A stretch of 64,000 nt of DNA from Phellopilus nigrolimitatus. Lineage: Eukaryota; Basidiomycota; Agaricomycetes; Hymenochaetales; Hymenochaetaceae. The notes beneath the pieces are model-generated. The model made no database searches, was not told the origin of the DNA, and was given only the letters and a program-made list of their open reading frames with translations. The position numbers and the translations under genes are program-made. The stretch is from positions 1 through 64,000 of the forward strand of contig JAJOHG010000104.1 in assembly GCA_021029095.1 (NCBI GenBank), given 5' to 3'. Positions 55,377 through 64,000 of the stretch are shown one piece after another (within the stretch, counting starts at the first letter, position 1; every line of letters begins with the position of its first letter).

Positions 55377-58045
55377 CATGCAATTTATTGAGATCCTGAC
55401 GACTGTTACACATGTAAGGAGGAGCCCTCGGTTGACGTTCAGCTCGCCCGCCATCAACGCTCTTTACAATTCCTTAGGGTTTGTTTGCGACATCTTCGAG
55501 TGCGAGGTACGTGCCGACCGCGTTTTTTCTTTTCTTTTCTCTTACTGACCTTTCTCGCTTAAGGAGAGGTCAATTACATTATGCAAGTCATGTGTGAGGC
55601 AACACAAAAGCCGCCCGTACTCGTGCAAGTCGGCGCATTTGAGTGCCTTGTCCGAATAAATGAGCCTGAAGTGCGCCGCGTCGCGAGCAACGCAGCGAGC
55701 GTAATGTCGTACGTACTATGCATGAGGATCTTCGACATGGTGCTGGCGATGCTCGCGATCAACGTGGAGAAAGCCAGAGTCAGTCGGGAATCCAGAACGG
55801 TGTTGGAGACGAGTACGCACATCAAGAGCGACGGCGTCGGCGGCAGCGACGACGACAAGGACGACGAACGACGACGAGCGACGATAAAATGGCGTTTTAT
55901 ATAGACCGAGCGCTCTTTGGCGTGAGTATCACAAATATGAAATGAATTTCTATGCTGCGACGCTGATCTCAATGATCTATTTAGTCGACTGTCCTTGGCA
56001 TGAAGCGCTCTGAAGAGAACCTCTCTTTACATCGACTTATACAAGGACGAAATTGAGCTGACAATCGAGGCCACAGGTGCGTTTCCGCCTTCCGAAGTTT
56101 ACAAGAACAAAGTATGTGACTAATTTTTTAGTCTCCGGAGTCGAAGTATGGCGAAGCACCGGAGACCAAATCGAACAAGACAAAGATGCCGATGAGGACG
56201 AATGGAACGTGTCCATGGCGGCAGCGGCCTGCCCGGCGCTGCTCGCCCAGACCGTCGCGGACTCTATCGATGCCTGCAGTGTTCCTATTCATCGAGGCGA
56301 ACATCAAGGCGGACGACTAGCACCAACGTGAGGCGGCCTGGTGACATTCCGTTCAATTTTCGATGAGTCGGACCCGACAGTACTCCCGCCGCTCGTCACT
56401 CAGGCGCTGCCGATCCTCGTCGACACGACGCGCGCTGAGAATTTGCTCGTGAAGGACACCGTCGCATGGACACTAGGCCGCATCTGCGACCTGCTCGATG
56501 TCGCACTCGAGCCGATGAGCGCCTCCATCCGTTCGTCTTCACGCAGTTGTGAACGCGCTCGAGGACAAGTCGCGAATCGTCACGAACTGCTGTTGGGCGC
56601 TTATGAACCTCAGCAATCAACTTGGTTCGTTCGACGAGGAAGAAGGCTCGACGTCGAACCGCGCCCACTCGCGCTGTATCACGAGCGGACCTTGACTGCT
56701 TTATCTCGTGTCGCTGACGGGTAAGTGCAGAAACGCTTTGTTCCCTCAGGCCAGTTCCATCTTCAACTTAGTTTATTGCAGGACTGACGACGAGTCCAAC
56801 TTCTGCATGTTTGCATACGAAATACCAGCATCGTACGACACGCGCGCTGGCCCCGATTCGATTATCGTAGTCGTAGGCACGGCCATCGCTACTTCGTCGC
56901 GCGTGGAGCAGCTCGTCAGTATGCGGAATTAGCTCCTCGGTATCTTCGATCACAAGAACTGGAATGAGTGAGCTGCAGAGCAATCTCTGCAGTGTTTTGA
57001 TCGTGCGTTCATTTTCCTAAATTCCAAATTGTTAAAAAGACGGTCTGATACTAATGCTAGGGTAGATGCTCTGCAATCCAGGGCGTTGTCCGTAGGCCGG
57101 GAGATGGCCTCTGGCGAACCAGATTAGGACCGTCTTGCTGGGCGTCATCCTGACCAGTAAGACGTCGACCGTGCTTGAAGATGCTTTCCTCGTTGTAGGC
57201 GCCGTGCCCGCCGCCCTTGATGTCAAGTTCTCGCCCTATATACAGGCATCACCGCCATTCCTCGACCTGACACTTAAGGCGCACGAAGATACGCGGCTGT
57301 GTGCAGCTGCGACCGGGGTCACCTGCGACATCTCTCGTGCGCTCGGCGAGCAGAGCGTGCAGTACGCGGGCCCATTCTTGTCGGTCCTGCTCGACAGTAT
57401 GTCGAGCGAGCCGCTTAACCGTAACGTGAAGATCCCAATCCTTTTGTGCTTTGGCGATATCGCACTCGCGATCGGCCCAGGATTTGAGCCGTACCTTGAC
57501 CGTACCTTTAATCGGCGCACTCGCAGCCATGTCATGCACACTGGCCCTGAGTCGATCACTGTACATGTAGATCATTCGCTACTTTGTCGCGCATGGAGAA
57601 GCTCCTCGGCATCGGCGATCGCAACGGCTGGGGACACACAGTCATGCACAATCGTGATCAGCGTCACTGGCAACAACATCTCGCGCGCGCTTGACGAGCG
57701 GAGCGTGCAGTACGCGGGTCCAATTTATATTGGCGCTGCTCAAGAGCCTGCCGAGTCGGAACCAGCAAATCGTAACGCGAAGATCCCGATCCTGTCGTGC
57801 TTTGGCGACATTGTGCTCGCGATTGGCCTGAGTTTTGAGCCGTGCCTTGACCATACCAAGTGTCAAGCTTGTCGGGCGCGCGCAAGGAGAATGAACTATG
57901 ACCTGAAGAACAGCGCGAAAGGGAGCGTGCCGCAGCCGCGTGCGCAAGTCACAAATGAGCTCGATGGGCACCTCAGCCTGCTCGTCTCCGCGCTTGTGAA
58001 CGCGCTTGAGGACAGACCCCGAATCGCCGCCTTATGAATTTCAGC
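55377..58045 (+). pseudogene. Importin-beta (KAP95) pseudogene, scrambled, introns retained
   Basis: HEAT-repeat nuclear import receptor remains in plus orientation: A-I-N-A-L-Y-N-S-L, Y-I-M-Q-V-M-C-E-A-T-Q, V-Q-V-G-A-F-E-C-L-V-R-I, D-K-M-A-F-Y-I-D-R-A-L-F-G, D-A-D-E-D-E-W-N-V-S-M-A-A, V-K-D-T-V-A-W-T-L-G-R-I-C-D-L, I-V-T-N-C-C-W-A-L-M-N-L, K-T-S-T-V-L-E-D-A-F-L-V-V-G-A, N-R-N-V-K-I-P-I-L. Stops and frameshifts interrupt the series. Between 57135 and 58037 a 300-codon frame stays open, but it is chimeric. The N-I-S-R-A-L-to-F-E-P block occurs twice (57327 and 57675 onward), and an upstream block (L-V-N-A-L-E-D) is appended at the end. Confidence 0.85.
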
Positions 58046-58189
58046 GACCAGCTCAGTTCGTTCTACGAAAAGGGAGGCGCGATGTCGAGCAGCAACCCGC
58101 TTGCACTGTACTTGCGAGCGTGCTTTCAACAGCACTAATCGAAATGCGGCTGCCGCGAACGCTCTGTTCGGATTTCTCTAACAGGGGAA

Positions 58190-58697
58190 CGTTATGCAGA
58201 TAGATGGCCCAATGTCGGAGGCTCTGCGTCACTTCTGCGCTGCACTAAAGGGAAACCCCAAGAATACACTGGCTACTATTTGGCTTGCGCAGGTACAAGT
58301 TAAGAATGGTGCGCCTCCTGCAATTACGTTTGTACGCCTACTGACTTCTGTACCGTAGGCAGGATTCTGGCTTCAATACACACCCTCGACAGTTTGATGC
58401 AACCCCCAAATCCACGGCGCTCGTTGGAGGCGACGGTAATGCGCGCATCCCTCGGGGCTTATCCACGTCCAGATGTCTCTTCAGCTGACGCCACTATCGA
58501 GCCACTGTCGAGCGACAAAAGGCCCGCAGCTTTTTCGAGCACGTTCCGAAAGCACTCGATCTCACTGGCTCGACTGGCGTTAACGGAAACACTGCGCGCT
58601 CGAACTCCGAAGCATACGCACACTGCAAGGCGGTCGCGAATTTTGGCGACGATGTTGAGCTGCTCGCCAAAGTCGCTCGCCTGCGGCAGGACGAAAA
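58190..58697 (+). pseudogene. CTR9 (Paf1 complex) fragment
   Basis: TPR-protein pieces: E-A-L-R-H-F-C-A-A-L-K-G-N-P-K-N-T-L-A, L-A-Q-V-Q-V-K-N before an intron (about 58290-58360), then I-H-T-L-D-S-L-M-Q-P-P-N-P and R-R-S-L-E-A-T-V-M-R-A-S-L, P-R-P-D-V-S-S-A-D-A. After a frame change come V-A-N-F-G-D-D-V-E-L-L-A-K-V-A-R-L. This matches my memory of fungal CTR9. It ends at a sharp junction with the topoisomerase piece. Confidence 0.6.
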
Positions 58698-59532
58698 TCT
58701 CCCATGAGGATGACGAGTCGGACATTGGCGACGAGTGGGTCGCGCAGCACGAAGACACAATGAAGGAGAAGGAGATCGAGAAGGTTAAGAGGAAGTTCGC
58801 TGAGTGCAACGAGAAACTGAGGCGGAAGGCGAGAAGCCAAAACCCGAGTCTGAGTTGAACGAGCGTATGAAAGACATCGAGGCGGAGTTCGAGCGCCTCG
58901 ACGATGAGCGCGGGACAAAGAGTACGACCTTGAAGCGCACGAAACCCGCAGAGAAGATCGAGGAAGCGGTTGCTAAACTGACCGAACGCATCAAAATGCA
59001 CAAACTGCAGATTAGAGGTTGCGCTCGGCATAAGGTTGGTCTCGTCGCTTCACATTGTGTCTGCTTTATTGACGTGCCTTTCTATCAACTACCTTGATCT
59101 TCCTTTGCTCACGTTCGCATCTCCAGAATCACTGCAGCAAACGCCATGATGTCACCTGTCAAAATATATTCGAAAGTTCTCTTTACTAAATGCATGTGCC
59201 TCTTTCCAGCATTTCTACCTTATGTGATTCGTGAGTTGATGTGTTACGCTTCAGTCCCATGGGTCATGGAAGCGGTTCCGACTGGAAATCCTGAGCATCG
59301 TCTTCCTCTGCTTTTTTATGCGCCTCTCACCGCTAGATTTCGAGACGACTCGACCGCTTCGCTTCAACTTTTCTTCTGGGACTTTTCTATCCATCCTGAT
59401 ATTTTTTTCGGCTCAATAGCCCATTCCCGGACACTGTTGTTCTATCAAAAACCTGTCGCATACTGTCAATACTTCGTAAGCCCGCAAATCCTTAACCGTC
59501 ATCGCAATATACGCATTGTTATCAAACTCCTG
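58698..59532 (+). pseudogene. Topoisomerase I 3' fragment with introns and 3' flank
   Basis: Close copy of TOP1 38398-39290: [18 protein letters not shown], the coiled-coil linker, then the intron carrying the T-G-T-C-T-G-C motif, remnants of the Tyr exon (S-T-T-L-like, active-site codon lost), the last exons and about 240 bp of 3' flank. Frameshift near 58815 and a deletion around 59028 where V-D-R-E-E-G-K-E was. Similarity ends where the LTR begins at 59538, so the retrotransposon landed in this copy. Confidence 0.9.
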
Positions 59533-59537
59533 ATAGG

Positions 59538-60042
59538 TGTTAGAACTTACCTTGCTTACCTCACGACCCCCTTACATCATTCCTTCCTCGCTTAGTCAGG
59601 CCTTTCACCTTTCCATTATCTTTCCCTTAGTTCATGGCCTGACCCCTTCCTCATTGTACGCGCCCCTCCTGGGCGTTCCCCGCTCCACGCTCCACTGCCT
59701 CATTCCACGCTCCACTGTACATGCCCCTTACGGGCCTTTCCCTCACGCTCCCCTCATGTCATGCTGCGCATGACTCCATAGCTCCGCTGACATCATAGTC
59801 AGCCTCACAGTATATATAGGTACATCGCTGGGACCTTAAGCCCCAGCTTGACCTCCTTGTTCAAGTAGCTAGCATAGTCTTGCTATTCATCGCCTTGCTC
59901 TTCATAGTCTTGCGCCCAGCGCTTCACAGTCTTGCCATAGTCATCGTCGCCTTGTCACAGTCAAGCCTCACGTCACTCGTCACATCACTATCCACGGTCA
60001 CGCTCCTCGCTCCATTAGGCAAGACCCTGTTACTCCGTAACA
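59538..60042 (+). repeat. 5' LTR (505 bp)
   Basis: Starts TGTTAGAAC and ends CCGTAACA, giving the TGTTA...TAACA terminal inverted pair. It contains a TATATATA promoter box at 59811-59818. Confidence 0.75.
59811..59854 (+). promoter_or_regulatory. LTR promoter and predicted RNA 5' end
   Basis: The TATATATA box at 59811 predicts transcription start about 30 bp on, near 59841-59845. The 10 nt AGCTTGACCT at 59845-59854 would thus lie at the RNA 5' end and are complementary to the primer-binding site. Confidence 0.55.
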
Positions 60043-60056
60043 TTAGGTCAAGCTCT
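60043..60056 (+). other. Primer-binding site, apparently self-primed
   Basis: Directly after the LTR, AGGTCAAGCT (60045-60054) is the exact reverse complement of 59845-59854 at the predicted RNA start. This is the arrangement known from Tf1/sushi-type elements, which prime reverse transcription from their own RNA 5' end. Confidence 0.6.
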
Positions 60057-60476
60057 CTTTGATTGTCGACGTATCAACGTCTAGACAAAATTTCTACCCT
60101 ACCCAAACTCCCCGCTAACGCGGTCTGGCCCACCGATCAACCCTACCCAACTGCGGGAACCTATCCACTCACCCTCAGAAGGAGATCGGACGGACGAATT
60201 GCCTGGAAAGTATTTCTTGAAGGAGGCGATCCACATACCGAACTTTTATACCGTTACCACGAATTTGGAATCCTCCAAAACGTCCGACCCCGCGAACACT
60301 CAAGCCGACCTATCGAAATACCAACGCTACCACAGCATATCGACCCTGTTGACGTAATCACTCGATCGTTATCTCAAACATCGCTTGACGACAATTCCAC
60401 TGCACCACCTCACGTTCCTACTCGACCAAATACTCCACCACAGACCACAGTACCGACCGTCACGCCAAGCCCCACC

Positions 60477-61526
60477 ATGAGCACCAAAGAAATCGCATTC
60501 GCCAAGCCCCCTGACTTCGATGGAAAGCGCAGCAATGCCCAATACTTTTGGGATGCCTGCCAGGCCTATCTACGAGGCAACAAGGACATCTACAAGACCG
60601 ATCTGCACAAAATCACGTTCGTCCTTTCATTCATGAAGACTGGTTCAGCCGCCACTTTCGCCAGCAATAAGTACAAGACATACACGGACACGGCAGAATA
60701 TGGAACCTGGGCAGACTTCGCCAAAGCCTTCGACGCCCAGTTCCTCCCTGTCAATGCCAAACAGGATGCGTCATTTGCAATCGCCAACTGCAAACAGGAC
60801 GACGATGTCGACGGCTTCATCGCTACATTCAAGAGTCTCGCCCTCCAAGCCGGGTTCACCCAAGAGGAACCCCTCATCGAGTACTTCCGCCGAGGTCTCA
60901 AATCCAGCATTGCAGACAAGATCTACAATCGAGGCGAGCCTACTACACTCGAAGGATGGTACACCGAAGCCAGCAAAGCCCAACAGAACCTACGACGCCA
61001 AGCTGAGCTCAAGCACGCGCGACAAGCGTTGGTCTGGGGCTTTGGTACCAGCCCTGGCAACAACCTGACAAAGAAGACTGACCCTGAAGGCTTCCAACGC
61101 AGCTCCAGCGGCGCAGCCTGGGAGCCAACTTCTGGGAAGCAAACCGATCCCAACGCCATGGAAATTGGACGAGTCTCTAAGGAGGAGAGAGATCGTCGCA
61201 AGACAGACGGACTTTGCTTCTATTGCGGAAAGAAGGGACATCTGGCGCGCGAATGCCGTCAGAAATTCGACACTCCCAACAGTCGACGATTCGCCTTTGA
61301 CAATCGAACCACGAGGGCTGGCAGCAACTACAAGATCATGTTCCATCGCGACCCCCCGAGGCGCAGCATCCGCAGCACCCCAGCCACAGAAGCGCCTGCC
61401 CAGCATGCCGAATCTTCGACACCCGCTAAAGAACCCCCTTCGGCCCGCATTCGCGCCATCCTGGCCAACCTCTCCGAAGAAGAACGCAAATCCGCATTCG
61501 ACAACTTGGACCTCGAGGGTTTTTAA
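60477..61526 (+). CDS. Gag polyprotein of the Ty3/gypsy element
   Basis: Structural protein of the retrotransposon particle. The first ATG is 60477 (M-S-T-K-E-I-A-F-A-K-P-P-D-F). The frame is open back to 60063 without an ATG, with Pro/Thr-rich coding-like sequence, so non-AUG or leaderless initiation upstream is possible. The retrotransposon-gag domain is at about 15-160 (F-W-D-A-C-Q-A-Y-L, E-E-P-L-I-E-Y-F-R-R-G-L). A CCHC zinc knuckle C-F-Y-C-G-K-K-G-H-L-A-R-E-C lies near 61216. It ends at TAA 61524-61526 directly after a slippery heptamer. Confidence 0.88.
   Translation: MSTKEIAFAKPPDFDGKRSNAQYFWDACQAYLRGNKDIYKTDLHKITFVLSFMKTGSAATFASNKYKTYTDTAEYGTWADFAKAFDAQFLPVNAKQDASFAIANCKQDDDVDGFIATFKSLALQAGFTQEEPLIEYFRRGLKSSIADKIYNRGEPTTLEGWYTEASKAQQNLRRQAELKHARQALVWGFGTSPGNNLTKKTDPEGFQRSSSGAAWEPTSGKQTDPNAMEIGRVSKEERDRRKTDGLCFYCGKKGHLARECRQKFDTPNSRRFAFDNRTTRAGSNYKIMFHRDPPRRSIRSTPATEAPAQHAESSTPAKEPPSARIRAILANLSEEERKSAFDNLDLEGF
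61517..61526 (+). promoter_or_regulatory. -1 ribosomal frameshift site at the gag stop
   Basis: The heptamer G-GGT-TTT (61517-61523), in the gag phase, is followed at once by TAA. It fits the X-XXY-YYZ rule, and a -1 slip leads straight into the open pol frame. A downstream stimulatory structure was not assessed. Confidence 0.65.
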
Positions 61527-64000
61527 GAAGGCAGCCAGCATCGACGTCTGCACTGCCTAGTATTTCGATTTCTCCTGTAATCATAGCCGAACATGCCCAC
61601 AATTCCATGAAAATTCCCATTGGCATCCACTCGAGAAAAGAAATCGTCGAAACCACAGCCCTCATAGACTCCGGCGCAGAAGGACAATTCCTCGACTCCA
61701 CCTTTGTGGACATACACCAAATCCCCACCAAACCTCTGCGTCGACCAATTCAAGTCCTCAATGTTGACGGAACTCCTAATTCCGAAGGAGAAATCAGTCG
61801 TTTCACCTGGCGATTCATTGCGATCGGCGAAGAACTCATCCCAATTTATTTTCTCGTTACCTCCCTTGGAAGAGAAACCGCTATCCTGGGCCTTCCTTGG
61901 CTACGTCGCATCAACCCCAAAATCGATTGGGAGAAACGCACTCTGGACATCCCTAAGCAAAATCCACGATCCCTATCTTTTGCCCGATGCGAATCCTATG
62001 CCCCACCCGAAGAGCGATCTTTTGTCGCAAAAATCACTCTCAACATCCGTGCAAAAGTAAACACCGCCATGGATCTTGCACAACGTGCCAATGCTGCCAA
62101 GGAACAGAAACCCCTTGAAGAAATTGTACCAGCACACTACCACCAGTTCCTGAAGGTTTTCGAACAGAAGGCATCCGAACGTTTTCCTCCAGTACGGACC
62201 TATGACCACGCCATCGTCCTAAAACCCGATTTCCAACCTAAAGACTGCAAAGTCTATCCCATGGCACCCGCGGAACAAAAGGCTCTGGATGACTTCCTTG
62301 ACGACAACTTGAAGAAAGGTTATATTCGCAAATCCTCTTCCCCCATGGCCTCACCTTTCTTCTTCGTCGGAAAAAAGGATGGAAAATTGCGTGGATGCCA
62401 GGACTATCGCAAACTCAACGAAGGAACAGTCAAAAACGCTTATCCGATTCCCCTCGTATCCGAACTATTAGACAAAATTCAAGGTGCAAAATACTTCACC
62501 AAACTGGATGTACGATGGGGATACAATAATATTCGGATCAAAGACGGCGACCAATGGAAGGCAGCATTCAAAACAAATCGAGGACTCTTCGAACCCATGG
62601 TCATGTTTTTTGGACTTTGCAATTCACCAGCGACTTTTCAAGCATTCATGGACGATACCTTCCGAACCGTTCTGCTGGAAGGATGGGTCCTCATCTACAT
62701 GGACGACATTTTCATCATGGCCTCGGACATTCCTACACTTCGCGAACGCACCCGTAAAGTCCTCGCCATTGGTCAAGATGCCGACTTATACTTCAAACCG
62801 GAGAAATGTGTTTTCGAAGCCACACAGGTAGAATATCTTGGACTTATCATTTCGGAAAACTCAGTTTCCATGGACCCTGTCAAACTGGCTGGAATCTCGC
62901 AATGGCCCACACCGACGAACAAAACCCAAGTCCACTCCTTCCTAGGGTTCTGCAACTTCTATCGCCAATTCATTGACCATTATGCAGAAATTGCGGCACC
63001 ATTGGACGTACTAAAAAGGGAGAAAACCACCTGGGAATGGTCAGACGTACATGAGAATGCATTCCAACGGCTCAAGGGCAAATTCCTCGAGAAACCCATT
63101 CTCCAGATGCCTGACAAAACTCGGCCATTCATCCTGGAAACCGACGCCTCTGGTGTAGCATCGGCTGGCACTCTTAAACAACTCGACTCGAACGGCGAAC
63201 CCCATCCCTGTGGTTTCATCTCCAAACAGTTTGACGACACCCAACGACGCTATGAGATTTATGATCGAGAACTCTTGGCGATCATCCGCGGACTTGAGGC
63301 CTGGCGACACTATCTATTGGGTGCACCCCATAAGATAACCATCTGGTGCGACCACAAGAACCTTACCTATTTCCGTGCGGCCCGCCGTCTTTCACCCCGC
63401 CAAGCACGATGGAGTCTATTTCTCTCCCAGTTCGACCACCACATTCAATATGCACCAGGAAAAGACAACACCACAGATCCCATGTCTCGACGCTCTGACT
63501 ACCTGATTGATGGCAAATCGGAACCCGATGACCCCCCACTCTTACCCGAATCCGTCTTCGTGGCCACGACTACATTTGACTTTAAGACCCGTCTAATTCT
63601 CCGCACCAAGGAAGACAACTTTGCCAATGAAGCTCTCAATATCATCCGATCAGCCGGTATTCCACCATTTCGGTCTTCCCTTGCCGATTGGACAGAGAAG
63701 GATGGCATTGTATTCTTTAAACAGAAGGCCTACATCCCAGATGACATCGAACTTCGCCGACATGCAGTACAACTGTACCACGACACCCCTGTCATGGGAC
63801 ACCCTGGAATTTACAAAACCCTCGCATTGCTCAAACAACATTATTGGTGGCCAGGAATGTACATCTTTGTCAAGAAATTCGTCAATGGTTGCGCGATCTG
63901 TCAACAAATGAAGATCAACACACATCCCACCGTTCCCCCCCTCCATCCGATCCCTGCTGAACCCAATGCACATCCGTTTTCCACAGTCTCCATGGACTTT
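61517..64000 (+). CDS. Pol polyprotein (protease, RT, RNase H, integrase), 3' truncated by window
   Basis: Frame -1 to gag, open without a stop from 61517 to the window end. Aspartic protease D-S-G-A at 61667-61678 and I-L-G-L-P-W-L. Reverse transcriptase: K-K-G-Y-I-R-K-S-S-S-P, D-Y-R-K-L-N, motif A F-T-K-L-D-V-R-W-G-Y-N-N-I-R, G-L-C-N-S-P-A-T-F-Q, Y-M-D-D at about 62695-62706, and F-L-G-F-C-N-F-Y-R. RNase H: E-T-D-A-S-G, Y-D-R-E-L-L-A-I, D-H-K-N-L-T-Y. Integrase HHCC zinc region near 63757-63910 (G-H-P-G...C-A-I-C) and the first catalytic Asp in S-M-D-F at the very end. All visible catalytic residues are present. Confidence 0.9.

Larger units (their letters stand above)
59538..64000 (+). mobile_element. 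Ty3/gypsy LTR retrotransposon, 5' part (3' end outside window)
   Basis: Domain order is LTR, gag with zinc knuckle, protease, reverse transcriptase, RNase H, integrase, the Ty3/gypsy order. Gag and pol are open throughout the visible part, which suggests recent insertion. A 5-bp ATAGG (59533-59537) precedes the LTR and is the expected target duplication. The 3' copy lies beyond the window. Confidence 0.92.

Noticed and set aside
1..64000. CRISPR arrays, operons, riboswitches, tRNA or rRNA genes
   Set aside because: This is fungal nuclear DNA with spliced genes; no direct-repeat/spacer array and no convincing tRNA A/B-box pair was seen by eye. The WD40 repeats are coding.

Overview
The window is genomic DNA of a filamentous basidiomycete, most likely an Agaricomycete. 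The evidence is short introns (about 40-65 bp) in nearly every gene, multi-copy F-box genes, a NACHT-WD40 (NLR-type) gene, a CBM19-type secreted protein, a bli-3-like flavin protein and a Ty3/gypsy retrotransposon. I cannot name the genus.

Left part (1-27 kb): accessory, duplication-rich DNA. It holds two apparently intact serine carboxypeptidase genes (1.6-3.8 kb, + ; 24.8-26.9 kb, -), a truncated third copy (13.9-14.7 kb) and three F-box paralogues (5.2-6.6, 12.2-13.6 and 17.4-18.8 kb). Each F-box gene sits downstream of a GC-rich unidentified repeat. Two of these F-box modules face each other as arms of an imperfect inverted duplication (about 10.2-13.9 and 16.8-20.5 kb) around a secreted CBM19-type gene. 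Small single genes (a 187-residue unknown and a bli-3-like protein) and a Tc1/mariner-type MITE lie between.

Central part (27-39.5 kb): a conserved housekeeping block. In order: an ataxin-3-like Josephin deubiquitinase (-), an Atg27-like membrane protein (+), a TRM11-type tRNA methyltransferase (+), a complex I B12-type subunit (-) head-to-head with DNA topoisomerase I (+), then an SWS1/ZSWIM7-like SWIM protein (-). The very start of the window carries the 3' end of a second SWS1-like copy.

Right part (39.5-64 kb): accessory again. A decayed carboxypeptidase copy is followed by an NLR gene with 14 near-identical WD40 repeats. That gene is split by a 3,402-bp hAT-like element with TIRs and an 8-bp target duplication. 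The element carries decayed fragments of four unrelated host genes (SMC2, an FCP1/NIF-type phosphatase, SEC24 and UBA1). A second cluster of gene fragments follows (importin-beta/KAP95, CTR9, topoisomerase I), cut by a Ty3/gypsy element whose gag and pol remain open. That element shows a Tf1-like self-priming signature and a canonical -1 slippery site at the gag stop. The window ends inside its integrase.

All homology calls rest on reading the translations and on memory of the families. No database search was possible.
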